DNA of 64,000 bases, taken from positions 992,001 to 1,056,000 of the forward strand of contig BLLK01000020.1 of NCBI GenBank assembly GCA_021927905.1, read 5' to 3'. The stretch is from Chaetoceros tenuissimus (Eukaryota; Bacillariophyta; Thalassiosirophyceae; Chaetocerotales; Chaetocerotaceae). Below the pieces are notes generated by a model. That model was not told the DNA's origin and made no database searches. It saw only the letters and a list, made by a program, of their open reading frames with translations. Position numbers and translations under genes: made by a program. Numbering within the stretch: the first letter of the stretch is position 1; every line of letters starts with the position of its first letter. Shown in pieces: positions 31,326 to 42,637 of this stretch.

Positions 31326-32283
31326 ATATCCCCCGTACGGCTAATTGGGTCAGCGCCGACCCAATTCCGCAAAAAGTGGGTCAGCGCCGACCCAATTCTT
31401 TTCTACGACGTTTTCTACGTGAGAAACATACCACAGCAGTTGCATACATAACAACATACTTTTTCACATGCTTCTAGAACTTACACACAGATAAACATGT
31501 TTTCTAATATTATTTAGTTTAGTTCTGTAATTTGTGATTCTACTGAATTTCACTTTATTTATGAAATGAGTACGTATTTTGCCCGCCAAAATGGGACAAA
31601 AAGCTGAAAATAGCCACTTTCAGGGTCTCAAATAAATTCTAAAAAAATCGCCACTATTAGATGACAACTGTTTTCGTCTATTAATATCAAAAGGAAACTT
31701 ACAACATGCAATATGAATCGATTCTAATATGTTATGTATGTTTAATTTCACTTGAGATTTGAGGATATGTAAAGGGTTTCTCGTCATAGGTTATTGATCT
31801 CAGCCAATCAGATTGCTCTATTTGGTCAAAGATACGACTCAATTAGGTAAAAAGTTGTCTTTGTGCACCTCCATTTTTTCATTTTAGTCATGTAGAGAGG
31901 TATTATTAGTGTGATCTATGTCTTGTATACACTTATTCTCAATACAAAATGGCTTGAATGAAGTCTTCATAGGATTCTTCACATGAGAAATAGGGGCCGC
32001 AAAGTCTCATATTTCCTCGTTTTTGAAGGTTTTAGCACCTTCTAAAAGTACTCTAAACTGTCAAACAGAGAAATTAGCATATGCAGACATTTTCTATATA
32101 CATATCAGATTCATGCTATAATACCGCTTTATTGATAAAGGTAAATAAAAAATGTTTTATATGAGTGCATTGTATAATTGACCTCTGTAGTATGTTTCTC
32201 ACGTAGAAAACGTCGTAGAATGGAATTGGGTCGGCGCTGACCCAATTCTCCTAAAAAACCCGCGAAATCCGTACGAGGGATAT
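31326..32283. mobile_element. Non-autonomous inverted-repeat DNA element (MITE-like), about 958 bp
   Basis: Left end: ATAT-CCCCCGTACGG at 31326-31340, then GGGTCAGCGCCGACCC-centred near-palindromes at 31343-31366 and 31378-31397, then a 30-bp block at 31401-31430 ending gagaaacata. The right end carries the inverse: tatgtttctc...gtagaa at 32191-32220, one near-palindrome at 32224-32247, and CCGTACGAGGGATAT at 32269-32283. The terminal arms are roughly 95-105 bp with gaps. ATAT flanks both ends and may be the target duplication or part of the repeat. The interior is AT-rich with no coding frame, so any transposase must act in trans. It sits between the start of the AtpI-like gene and the 3' end of the lumen-protein gene. 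The superfamily is not assignable from this alone. Confidence 0.8.
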
Positions 32284-32448
32284 GGCTATTCTTCGAACCA
32301 AACAGACGCCGTCATTTTTTTTGTGAATTGCTTCTAATAGTCTCTCGTACTACGTGCTTATTTCAAATATGTTGGAGATTCTAACTAAATCACATACGAA
32401 ATGTTTATAAAAAATGCCCAAATTTTAGCGTTAGTAAAGAGAAAATCT

Positions 32449-33276
32449 TTATAAGTAAGGCAATCTCTTTAGTTGAACAGGAAGATCATCATTTGCCAAG
32501 AAAATGTATTGATTCCAAGCGTTCCCTCCCTTCATATAAAGTTCTCTAATTTCTTTTGCAAGTTCAGCTTGACTTGGAGCCTTTGCTCCAAATCCCAAAA
32601 ATCCTCCACTAGGTTTTTCCTCACCCAAACCAATTTTTGCAATAGTATTCATACGATCTACAACTTCAGCAAGAATAGCTGTCTGGTCCTTCATTTTCTT
32701 AGTTTTTGGTGAGATTGAATTATCAGAAAAGGACGCTGCCCACAAATCAGCCTATATTTTTGAAATAAAATATCCAGAGGGTTAGATTGTAAAGCTTATT
32801 AAAATTTGGATACTGATTCAGAATGAACAACCAATACTCACAGCAGCAATCACTCTTGCATTAGAAAATCCACCAGCTTGTGCTGCCCTTTCTGCTATCC
32901 CACCATCAATCTTTGCTTTATCTTGTTTAGTTCTCTTTGGTGGTTCAGCAGTAGCAGCCTTGATTGCCGCCCAATCATTTCTCTCAATAGCTTTCTTCAA
33001 ATCATTTGCATAAAATTGTCCTCCAGCTTCAAGACGTGGGTAATATCTATCATATGCATATTCTAGAGTAGCTCTCCCTCTTGCTTCTGCTACTTCTGGT
33101 TGAAAGAATGCAGCGGATGCTACAGATGAAGCAATTGCCACCGAGAAAAAGTCTTGACGAGACATGTCGTTCTTTGCATTCAAGCTGGTAACTACTTCTC
33201 TTGCATTCATAGAAGAAGGAGCAAAAGCCTCTGTTGAAGCTGCTGCAAGAAGAACAAGTGCGCCATAAACTTTCAT
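32449..33276 (-). CDS. Thylakoid-lumen protein, possibly a PSII extrinsic subunit (Psb31/PsbQ'-type)
   Basis: Two exons, 32842-33276 and 32449-32751, joined in phase 0 (GTGAGT donor, ATATAG acceptor), 245 residues. I start at the ATG at 33276, since the open frame upstream has no other ATG. A tripartite signal is visible: signal peptide ending ASTEAFAPSS (ASAFAP-type), then a stroma-to-lumen signal after a charged RQD (FFSVAIASSVASAAFF), cleaved near AEA-RG. The mature part is helical and rich in Ala, Lys and Tyr (TLEYAYDRYYPRLEAGGQFY, then a long helix to the end), consistent with a four-helix lumen protein. Assignment to Psb31/PsbQ' rests on this topology and is not proven. Confidence 0.78.
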
Positions 33277-33674
33277 GTTGAAATAATACAAATAATGTAG
33301 ATAGACTACTGTGTTAGTTACTACTACTTTGGAATAACAATAGTAATAATTGCAAATTCAGGAAGATCTTTCTCACTTTTCTTCCACAACGGAAAATGGT
33401 GTCACTACTTCAGCTTCAAAAGAGGAAAAAGAAGGGAAAGGAAGTAGAAGAGAATTTGAAATGTTGGAAAAGGGCCTTTTTAGATATGTGGTCATTGGAA
33501 AGTGTTCGTTTGAGAGCATCATTGTTAGTGCAACAGGCAGCACAACGCCAATACTTAATGTCGCACTTTTTACTTGTACGCAACAGTGATCGTAAACGAT
33601 AGTGTAATAGATACAAGCTCTGCTCATCAGTCACTACAAGAGCTTATCCCCTAGTTAGATTTACTACCATAGAA
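33277..33674. other. Divergent promoter region
   Basis: 398 bases between the lumen-protein start and the SGNH gene. Four overlapping short frames on both strands lie here and are judged spurious. Confidence 0.45.
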
Positions 33675-35045
33675 ATGAAGATCCCCAAGAACGACACAAG
33701 TTACGATGAAGAGGATATGCACAACCTTGTCACAAATGAGGGACCTGCAGATCACCAAGTAAAGCAAAAGCCCAACCCAATCGTCAACTGCATCTTCACT
33801 GGCATCGCATATGTACAGTATTTTTGGATTTATCATCGAGCAGAATCCATACTTGCCATGATTCTTTTCGTAGCAGTCTCTCTATCGGTAACTGGAGTGA
33901 TTGAAGCTTATGAAAAGGGTCAGCACAACAAGCACGAGCATACCATTGGTCATGACTATTCAGAAATTAAATCAAGCTTGGAATTAAAGCTCGGACAAAT
34001 TGATCATTGGTGTCTGGATGGAACTGATAAACATTGTCCAACTTGCGATGACCCTACAAAGGCTTCTGCACGAGCTGAAAATAAATGGTGGGGTAGAAAG
34101 TACATGAGTAATGTCAATGCTGCAAAAGATTATCTCAAGACTCATGATAGTATTGATGTTATTTTCTTGGGAGATAGTAATGTTGAAGCTCGCTCTGGAA
34201 CTTTCAAAGGAGGTACTGGGGCTAATGAAGTAGACAACGACAAAGAAGGAGAAGTCACTGGAGGAAAGCTAGTTGATACCCTTGTAAGAAGCAAGAAAAA
34301 GTTTGAAAAGTTTTTTGACAAGGCCAATGGTGGCGATTACAACGGACTAGCACTTGGTATCAGTGGTGACACATCTCCAAATCTACTGTGGAGAATAAAA
34401 GAAAATGAGTTCAGTGGTCTCAAGCCACAAGTTTGGTGGATTCAAGTTGGTTCCAATGACTTGTTGAGTACAAATTGTTCTGAAGAAATTACAATCATGG
34501 GAATTCTACGTAACGTAGAGGAGCTTCTATCTAGAAATGATGGTGCGACCATTGTCATCAACAGTATTCTTCCAGTTGCAACACGTTCTTCATTGTCTTT
34601 GGAAGGAAAGCATATCCGAAACAAGTTTTGGGTCGCTATTAAGCTTGTCAACAAGCGCCTTAAAAACTTTGCACTTAAGCATCCTGGTGTAAAGTTTTTT
34701 GATGCTTCTGAAATCTTGACTGAAAAACGTCAAGGAAACACATACATGATCAAGAAGTACTTTACCGATAAGGTTCATCTGAGCCCTGAAGGACAGGAGG
34801 CTTTGGCTCAGGCTCAAGTAAATACTATGAAAGCAATCATGGCAAAGAAAGCAGAGAAAGCGAGTGGTAGTCTTCCATCTCAGCAAACTGGTGGTGGAAA
34901 CTACAGAGATCCTAATGGAAATGCAGCAAGCAGTCAAAACACCGTTCAAGGAGATGGTGCAAACTTCCATGAATACACCGGCGACGATCTCTACGGATAT
35001 CCAATGGATGATTTCGATGATTGGTTTGGCTCGTTTGGAAACTAA
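33675..35045 (+). CDS. Membrane-anchored SGNH/GDSL-type hydrolase
   Basis: 456 residues, single exon. There is a cytosolic N-terminal 35 residues, then hydrophobic segments at about 36-76 (a signal anchor or two spans). SGNH blocks are complete: FLGDSNVEA with nucleophile Ser168, the block II Gly in LGISGDTSPNLLWR (about 228-240), VGSNDLLS with Asn261, and DKVHLS with Asp365 and His368. The arrangement is that of platelet-activating-factor acetylhydrolase IB-like esterases. The family hydrolyses ester bonds of lipids or polysaccharides; the substrate here is unknown. The C-terminal 70 residues are Gly/Asn/Asp-rich and disordered. A Cys-x-x-Cys pair near 121-124 precedes the domain. Confidence 0.87.
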   Translation: MKIPKNDTSYDEEDMHNLVTNEGPADHQVKQKPNPIVNCIFTGIAYVQYFWIYHRAESILAMILFVAVSLSVTGVIEAYEKGQHNKHEHTIGHDYSEIKSSLELKLGQIDHWCLDGTDKHCPTCDDPTKASARAENKWWGRKYMSNVNAAKDYLKTHDSIDVIFLGDSNVEARSGTFKGGTGANEVDNDKEGEVTGGKLVDTLVRSKKKFEKFFDKANGGDYNGLALGISGDTSPNLLWRIKENEFSGLKPQVWWIQVGSNDLLSTNCSEEITIMGILRNVEELLSRNDGATIVINSILPVATRSSLSLEGKHIRNKFWVAIKLVNKRLKNFALKHPGVKFFDASEILTEKRQGNTYMIKKYFTDKVHLSPEGQEALAQAQVNTMKAIMAKKAEKASGSLPSQQTGGGNYRDPNGNAASSQNTVQGDGANFHEYTGDDLYGYPMDDFDDWFGSFGN

Positions 35046-35230
35046 CTATTTTTTGTCATCAGTGCAAAAAAGTTTTGAAAAATTATAATCATTTCTTTAA
35101 AAATTTAAGTAATTTACGAGTAGTTATTATTGGAACAAAGGAGATGGATTCATTTTCCACAGCTTTTCAAATCTGTAAAATAGAATGTTTCTGGTGATTC
35201 AAAATGAACAGAAATTCACTATGATTAGCA

Positions 35231-36160
35231 TCAAGATGCATAGACCATCTTTGCATCGCGCCTTTTCATAATCTTCAAGTCACGCTCTTTCATGGTGTCT
35301 TGACCATATTCTGTTGCTGAGACAACGCTCATGGCGCCATGAGTCATGCCACTCATTACACTTGCATCATCAGTAATTCTAGGAGATGATGTAGATTTAG
35401 ATGAAGAAACTGCTGGTCTTTTCTTGGAAGCTTTGCGAACTAGACGGATACAGTATCTCATGATACTACGTATATTTTTGAGTTCGTCAGAATTTGCACT
35501 TCCAAATGCAATGGCAATGGTTCTTCCTGTATTGGAGCAATAACTCAGTTTGCATGTATGCAATACTTCATTCTTTTGTGTTCTGTAGAATTTACTTTGA
35601 ACATCTTCCATTGCATAACATAATGGACCGCCATATTGATATTCATTGAATGCATTTGGATCTTGAGTCGTCTTGACACCTTTTGCCTTTTCTTGATGAC
35701 GTGCAATCTTTCGTTGCAGTTTGCCTTGGGTATCAAAGTTGATACTCTTGATGAAAAGTTTTTTTGCAGAATTATTGGTAGAGTTTGGATTTTCAGGATC
35801 ATACATTTTTTTCCACTCTTCCATTTTCTCCTTTGAATCAAAGATTTTAATTGTGGCTGGATACACATGTAGCCAATACGATTTAGTCCATTTTTTGGTG
35901 ATGAAGATGGAGCTAGCTGTACATCTTGTCAGGATTGTTCCACTTTTACCAAAGCCTTTGATGAAGAGTCTCAAAGTATTCTTATGATGAGGCTCACTGC
36001 TTTCATCTTTCTCTGCAATGTAGTTGAATACTTGAGTTGAAGGTTCCATAGGAAGTTGTACTTTTTTAGGACTCGTGGCAGTACTTGCAGAAGGGAAATT
36101 TGGTGCATTGCTGAAACTATTGAAGCGACCGATTCTAATGGCTGATGGTGGTTGATTCAT
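35231..36160 (-). CDS. Hypothetical protein with PH-like domain
   Basis: 309 residues, single exon, convergent with the SGNH gene. The segment from about 68 to 245 has the look of a pleckstrin-homology-like fold: LFIKGFGKSGTILTRCTAS, KSYWLHVYPATIKIFDSKE, KLFIKSINFDTQG, then HTCKLSYCSNTGRTIAIAFGS and a C-terminal helix DELKNIRSIMRYCIRLVRKA. A Ser/Thr-rich tail with basic residues follows. I cannot tell whether it binds phosphoinositides. No signal or membrane span. The family name is inferred from pattern only. Confidence 0.65.
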   Translation of the reverse strand: MNQPPSAIRIGRFNSFSNAPNFPSASTATSPKKVQLPMEPSTQVFNYIAEKDESSEPHHKNTLRLFIKGFGKSGTILTRCTASSIFITKKWTKSYWLHVYPATIKIFDSKEKMEEWKKMYDPENPNSTNNSAKKLFIKSINFDTQGKLQRKIARHQEKAKGVKTTQDPNAFNEYQYGGPLCYAMEDVQSKFYRTQKNEVLHTCKLSYCSNTGRTIAIAFGSANSDELKNIRSIMRYCIRLVRKASKKRPAVSSSKSTSSPRITDDASVMSGMTHGAMSVVSATEYGQDTMKERDLKIMKRRDAKMVYAS

Positions 36161-36717
36161 TTTTATTTCTAAGAAAGATGTTCATGTAATTGGTGATATT
36201 TGTTGCATGTGGTGAAAGGTACGTAGGTATGCATAAAAAGGATATGTTTGCTACAAGGGTTTTGATGGAACGAAATGGATAATGATGCTGACTTCTTCTC
36301 TAATTTGGCTTTGAAAGTGAGAATAAAAAGTCTATTTCAGTTTTGTGATGGCCAATAGATCTTTGAGTATTTTTTGACAAAATAATATGAAGAGGTAGTG
36401 TGATTGTTGACAACATACCCTGCCATCGATCAGAATTTGAAATACCAGGATCCACAGTGAGAGTGATGCGAAAATGCCATAGAAAATGTGACAAATTCTT
36501 TACAAGTCTTTCAGTCTTGCTATTTGACGTGTAGTCTTGCTATTTGACATGTAGCTTCCGTTTTAGGCTGGCGATCCAGGAGGGAGGCTTTTTCGGGCAG
36601 AGCAGCAGCACACAGCTTGTGTTTTGTGCGACGAACAACGGCACATGAACCAACCTAGTTACCTCATAACAGAAGCTAATACGAAGCTCCTGATTTCATT
36701 TTAAAACAACTTTCACC
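36161..36717. promoter_or_regulatory. Divergent promoter with 20-bp tandem repeat upstream of the V-ATPase gene
   Basis: 557 bases between divergent genes. It contains two adjacent 20-bp copies of agtcttgctatttgac(g/a)tgt at 36513-36532 and 36533-36552, 186-205 bases before the V-ATPase start codon. The first copy carries TTGACGTG, a bZIP/CRE-like core. A regulatory role is inferred. Confidence 0.5.
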
Positions 36718-39426
36718 ATGGCTCGTTGGTTTCGTTCCGAGCCTATGCAATATGTGAGCATGATCGTCAATGAGGACGCTGCTCACGACTGCCTTGCTGA
36801 TCTAGGAAGACTAGGTGTTATTCAGTTCACCGACGTAAGTTGATTTAGCTTTGGATCCAATATATATATTATTCCTTATGTATAAGAGCAATGACTAACA
36901 AAGACCGTTATCCTTTTACAGCTTAACCCAGATCTTACTCCGTTCCAGCGCCGTTACGTTTCTTACGTAAAGCGTTGCGATGAACTTGAGCGTAAGCTTC
37001 GTTTCTTTTCCAATGAATGCGACCGTTTCAACCTTGAACTTGCTTCTGCTGGAGACTTGGACTCTTTCATCCTTTCCTCCACCACCAAGGAGAAGCAACT
37101 TCTTGAAGCTCTTGAGGTTGAGCTTGAAGGGTACGAAAGTCAAATGCGCGAGCTTAACAACTTTTCTGAGCGTTTGACCATTGAGTACAATGAAAAGGTA
37201 GAGCTTCAAGAGGTATTGGAGAAGGCACGTCGTTTCTTCATGACTGATGCACCACGTCTTGCTGTTTCCGAGATGACCTCCACTGGATCTAGTGAAGGAC
37301 TTCTTTCCAACGACCACGGACGTGACCTTGATATGCGTTTCTCTTCCATCACCGGAGTTGTATCCACTGAGGAGAAGCAGCGTTTTGAGCGTATGATCTT
37401 CCGTGCTACCCGCGGTAACTGCTTTGTTCGTTTTGCACCAATCAAGCAGCCAATCACCGACCCACACACTGGAGAGCTTGTTGAGAAGTCTGTATTTATT
37501 GTTTTCTACAAGTCTGTTTCCATTGAGAACAAGTTGAAGAAGATTTGTGATGCTTTCCAGGCACACAGATACTCTCTTCCAGATATGGATGATGCACCAG
37601 CTATCGACCGTATGTTGACTGAGAACGCACAGGAGCTTGTTGACTCCAGAACTGTTCTTCTTAAGAACCAGGACACCCGTTACAAGCTTTGTCAGGTTCT
37701 TGCGCAGAACATTGAGAAGTGGACCTGGATCACTGTTCGTGAGAAGTCAATCTATCACTCTTTGAACATGTTCAAGTCCGATGTAGCAGGTATGCTTCGT
37801 GGAGAGGGATGGGTTATCTCTGAGCATTTGGATGAGGCGAAGATGTGTGTTGCTCGTGCTCACGCTAACATGGACCTTGGACAGTCTTCCCTTGTGGATG
37901 AGGTTCCTAAGCCTTGGCCTACTCCTCCAACTCACTTCACTACCAACAAGTTCACCTATGGATACCAGGAGTTCGTCAACACTTATGGTATTCCAAGATA
38001 TCGGGAGGCGAATCCTGCTCTTTTCACTGCAGCAACTTTCCCATTTTTGTTCGGAGTCATGTATGGAGATATTGGACATGGTCTTTTCTTGTTTGCAGCT
38101 GGACTTTATCTTCTCGCTAACGAGAAGAAGAATGACCAAGCTAAGCTTGGAGAGATGGCAGCAGGAATGCACGCTGGTCGTTACATGATTGCCATGATGG
38201 GATTCTTCGCTGTTTACGCTGGATTCCTTTACAACGATATGTTTTCTCTTGGGCTTAACTTGTTCGGATCTCGTTGGGAATTCGAAGGACAAGAGTACAA
38301 TTCTGTTGAGAACGGAGTTGAGGCAGAGCCAACCGCTCAGTACGGATCTCCTGAGTCTGTTTACCCATTCGGACTTGATCCAATGTGGCACGTTAGTGCT
38401 AACGAGCTTCTATTTTTCAACTCCTTCAAGATGAAGTTGTCCGTTATTCTTGGAATTATTCAAATGTTTGGAGGAACTTGTTTGAAGGGACTTAACGCAA
38501 TCTACTTCGGAGAGAAGTATGATTTCCTTTTCGAGTTCCTTCCGATGGTTGCTTTTGCTTGTTCCCTTTTCGTATACATGGTCTTCCTCATCTTTATGAA
38601 GTGGTCCATCAATTGGAACTCTCGTATGCTTTCCGCAACTTGTATTAGCCCAGACAGTGATGGATGGGGATCTGCTGACTATGATGGAGCATGGACTGTG
38701 TGTGATTCTTACAAGAACAACGGTGATGATGCATTGTGTACTCCATGGGGATATTCTTGTTATGGAGGAGAGACTACCGAGGAGCTATGTCCACTTGACT
38801 ATGGTGGATCTGGAGATGGATGTCAACCACCTAACCTTATCACCACTCTTATCAGTATTGCTCTCAGTCCTGGAGTTGTTGACGAGCCTTTGTACGAGGG
38901 GCAGGCTACTATTCAGAACTACCTTCTCATGGTTGCTGGAATCTCCGTTCCTGTTCTTCTTCTTGCTAAGCCATACTTCCTTTCCAAAGAGGCGGAGTCT
39001 CATGGACATCATGATGATGAAGAAGGCCACGGAGACGATGAGGAAGCTCACGGTATGGGTGAAATTGTTATCCACCAAGCTATTGAAACCATTGAGTTCG
39101 TTTTGGGTATGGTTTCCAACACTGCGTCCTACCTTCGTCTCTGGGCTTTGTCTCTTGCGCATTCCGAGTTGGCGACTGTATTCTGGGAGAAGGCAATGTT
39201 GACCACCCTCAACATGAACTTTTTCGCTGCTTTCATTGGATTTGGAGTTTTCGCTGGAACTACTATGGGAGTTTTGCTTATGATGGATGTGCTTGAGTGT
39301 TTCCTTCATGCGCTTCGTCTTCACTGGGTAGAATTCCAGAACAAGTTTTTCAAGGCTGATGGAGTACGTTTTGCGCCATTCTCTTTCAAAGCTTCCCTTG
39401 CTGAGGCTACTGCTGCTCCTTCCTAA
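36718..39426 (+). CDS. VPH1: V-type H+-ATPase V0 subunit a
   Basis: Proton half-channel and stator of the vacuolar ATPase. Exon 1 is 36718-36834 (MARWFRSEPMQYVSMIVNED...) and exon 2 is 36922-39426, joined in phase 0 after FTD, giving FTD-LNPDLTPFQRR; 873 residues, normal for the family. The N-terminal cytosolic half ends near PTPPTHFTTNKFT. About eight spans follow, including FPFLFGVMYGDIGHG and the proton-translocating segment SNTASYLRLWALSLAHSEL with its essential Arg. A Gly/Asp/Cys-rich lumenal loop (about 640-700) and a His/Asp/Glu-rich cytosolic loop (GHHDDEEGHGDDEEAHG) are present. Codon use is strikingly restricted (CTT, CGT, GGA, AAG), indicating high expression and explaining the long spurious frames on the other strand. 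Confidence 0.97.
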
Positions 39427-39850
39427 GCACATTAGGTAGATTTTTGCGATTTTGAAGCGGATTAATTTTAAAGTTGTAACTGAAACAATCAGTTTATTTT
39501 TTCGTATGGTTATTGGATTGTGTATTACTATTTCTTCTTTATTGGAGAGACATCGTTTATTGGTTTTCAAGTCAATGACGGAGACCTATTGGTAGTACGT
39601 ACGAAACAGAAACCCGGCCACAAGTTGTTCCTTCCCTCACTATTATCGCACCATCTGAACATGTGTTGATCGAATGAATAGATAGAAGCACACCAAAATA
39701 TTGAACACATCTATACTCTTCACTGACTAATGTGTAACTTGTTAACATAGGCAGCCTTTTGCTTGGAAAGAAATTGACGTTTGACCCGGAGAACTGCAAC
39801 TAAACAAAAGAGAGACTCGACTCTAGCTACTGTACTCGTATATCACAACG
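39427..39850. other. Intergenic
   Basis: 424 bases between two plus-strand genes. No gene or repeat was recognised; antisense frames here are extensions of V-ATPase shadows. Confidence 0.5.
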
Positions 39851-40727
39851 ATGAAGGATGATACAATTGCTACCGTAAAAGAGTCTTTAGGTACAAGTCG
39901 GAAAAGAAAACGATCAATATGCGATAGATGTAAGAAGCCATCGCCGCAGGCTTGTATTTGTTCAGCTCTACCTGAGACTCCAATTACTTTGCAGCATTCT
40001 AGAGTGATTGTGTTACAACATCCTCATGAACGTAAAAGGAAGAATAGTTCAATCCCTCTGATCTCATTATGTCTTGATCAATCAATGAAAGATGATGACA
40101 CAGATGACTTTGACTTTTCATTCTATACTGTAACTGGTCGATATCTAGGAGAAGATATTGTTTTGTCATCTGTATGGAAAATGATTAATGACCCAAATGA
40201 ACCTGTGTACATTTGCTATCCAAATGAAGATGCAGTTTCTTTGAAAGAATTACTTTCTCAAGAATCAGTTGCATCTTGTAGGGAACTGGGTGATCAAAAT
40301 TGCAAGAGGATAAATATCAAGCCTACATTTATATTCATAGATGCAACATGGTCGCATGCGAAAGAAATGTACATCAAGACAAAAGAGAAGAATGGATGGC
40401 CAAAGCATGCTATAAACATCAAGTTGAATCCTACATCTGATAACGGAAAAGATTTTCAAGCAAGGTAAGAATATACATTCATTATGGCTACATATCAAAA
40501 AATACGTAAGACATGCCTTGATCTAACTTGCCATTGCATTACATAGGCGCTTCGATATTAGAACTCCTCCATCACCAGATCATTTAAGTACATCCGAATG
40601 CATAGCAACAGTCTTGCGAGAAGTAGAGGGTGAAAGTAATAAAGATATCTTTGATTTATTAATGAGACCGTTAGATCTCATGGTATCACAGTGGCGTTCA
40701 TTTAAAAACAAAAGACAAAATGACTAA
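39851..40727 (+). CDS. DTW-domain tRNA-uridine aminocarboxypropyltransferase
   Basis: The family (TapT/DTWD) transfers the 3-amino-3-carboxypropyl group of S-adenosylmethionine to uridine in tRNA, forming acp3U. Exon 1 is 39851-40464; exon 2 is 40547-40727, joined in phase 2 (GTAAGA donor, ACATAG acceptor) to give FQAR-RFDIRTPPSPDHLSTSE; 264 residues. Visible family landmarks are the N-terminal Cys cluster ICDRCKKPSPQACICS, IVLQHPHERKRK, the DTW block FIDATWSHAKEM (Asp-Ala-Thr-Trp), and RTPPSPDHLSTSECIATVLRE in exon 2. It resembles the eukaryotic DTWD1/2 group. No organelle signal is evident. Confidence 0.88.
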
Positions 40728-41420
40728 AACTTATTGAGCACGAAATATAAATAATAGTACATGAGAGTAATTTAACTTTTCTCAATTACGAGGGTTTGAT
40801 TTGTACTAATTCAATATTTCAGTTTTAAAATTGAAGAATGCAAAACTTTCTCAGTAATGATTCTATTTATATTGGTTTTGCTCACCAAGAGATATCTATG
40901 CAGGCTGATATTCTTGCTACTGAGCTTGTCAATCTATGTACTGTCATTTACGCGAAATTGTCAGCTAGTTCAGAGTAGATCTTCACATCATGATATGGAA
41001 CTTGTCGAAATGGAAATAGTCTGAGAGTTTGTTATCACATCACCTCCCCAATGGAACAACGCAACGTCTGCCAAACTGAATATTGACGATTGAAATATCG
41101 TCATTAGAATCATTTCATGGGACAAAGGGTCTGTGTATGACTTTTTCTTACTAAAACTTTCGGAAACCACGATATCACTGGGAAATTTTCTATCTAACGC
41201 ATCATGGACTGTAACGTCTTAGCTCTACTCACATTTAAAAGCAGTGATGGCGCATGAAGCAGGAGTAAAGCAAATGAAAACAAAAGAGTAAGTTTCTGCA
41301 ACTTCCTCATTTATATCAGAATCTTCTTGAATCCTACTGATCCAAATACTTTTTCATCACTCACTTCCAGTTTAGACGAAACATAAGTTTCACATAAAAG
41401 CCAAATATTTCATTGAAATC
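40728..41420. other. Intergenic, possible 5' UTR intron
   Basis: 693 bases. Near the 3' end, GA-GTAAGT at about 41288 and TTCCAG at about 41371 could form a leader intron of the next gene, with a short upstream reading frame (MAHEAGVKQMKTK...) before it. This is weak. Nothing else was recognised. Confidence 0.3.
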
Positions 41421-42637
41421 ATGGAGCCAAAAACTAATACAACAGAGTGTCATCAAATTGTGGACAGCTCTCTTCCTCCAGAATCTAGAAACGAATGTAT
41501 TGGTGATATATCAACTGACACTACAGAGAAGGATGTATCTCTCACAACCCCAGCAGCGAGTCCTCTCGATATGAATGTAGACGAAGACACAGTCTCAACA
41601 GCATCACAAATGGCAGAAGAGGATGAACTTCTACTAGCTAATGAAAACGATGCATCAGATGTTGAATCTATAAATGAAAATGCAGACATTAATTTACAAA
41701 AAGTTGAGCTGGTTACAGACTCCCCTGATGATATCAGTGATGCTCAGGAAACTTGTATACTCCCAGAAAAAGAAGAAGAACAGGGGAAAGAACAAGTATC
41801 TTTACTCTTTACTGACGATACTGAGGAAATTGTCTCTATTGATGATGAGTGCACAGACGAAATAGTTGGAATACGGAAAGTTGCATCTTCTCAAAGTAAC
41901 GACGATACAAAAGTAGTGAACGATGAAGAGTCGAGTTTGCCATCAAACACTGGTACAGATGTTAGTTCCATAAATGACGACGACGAAGAAGATTTGAACT
42001 TGATTGATAATCAGAGTGAACCTCTTTTGACCAAAGAAAAAGAAGACATCAAAGCAAATTTCAAAATCATTCTTGAGAGGTGAGTTTTTCAGCGATTCTT
42101 ACTCTTTCTGTTTCTAGGTGATGCTTACATCAGACTCTTTTACTCACTTTTCTATTTCATCAAATCAACAGCATCCCTGATAAAGGTTGTTTTGGATGTG
42201 AAGACTACACTGATACTGAAGAAGACAGGAATGCATGCATAGATATTTTCAAATTAGTGGATAGTATCGAATCTCGTGATGCAAGTGAAAGAGATGCAAA
42301 CGAAAAAGATGAACTTTCTGATGATTCATCATCAAATTCTCGTAAAGTGAAATTTCACAAAGATGTTGTCACGTCTGTTCGTAGAAGCCCTAGATGGACT
42401 CCTGAAGAAAAGAGTTTTCTTTTCTACACAGGTAGAGAAATGTATAGTTTTCGTATGGAGTATATTTTGGAATTGAATGAGGGTCAAGATATCAAACACG
42501 AAGAATGGCAAAAGTTTCAAGGACGAGGTCACTTGCGACTTTTTTGGTCTTTATACGCTGCGATGATTGATTTCTTCTCTTGTAAAGCTGTTGCACAGTA
42601 CTGCTGTGGGGAAAATACGGCGGTTGAGACGATATAA
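41421..42637 (+). CDS. Acidic hypothetical protein with KVKF (PP1-docking-like) motif
   Basis: Exons 41421-42079 and 42172-42637 join in phase 2 (GTGAGT donor, CAACAG acceptor) into 374 residues. Residues 1-220 are strongly acidic, Ser/Asp/Glu-rich and disordered. After the junction come a short CFGCEDYTDTEEDRNACI segment and then RKVKFHKDVVTSVRRSP, where KVKF matches the RVxF docking motif of protein phosphatase 1. Next is RWTPEEKSFLFYTGREMYSFR, a 'TPEEK..LFY...E' segment I have seen in many diatom proteins of unknown role. The end (LFWSLYAAMIDFFSCKAV) is hydrophobic. No enzymatic domain. The stop at 42635-42637 is accepted, though a further exon cannot be excluded. Confidence 0.65.

Noticed and set aside
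33350-33634. Four overlapping short frames on both strands
   Set aside because: Mutually overlapping, no signal or domain, and located in a divergent promoter.
36916-39570. Long open frames antisense and in other plus frames of the V-ATPase gene (about 216, 214, 261 and 181 codons)
   Set aside because: They mirror the restricted codon use of the real gene; none has its own motifs, and V-ATPase subunit a is unmistakable in the main frame.
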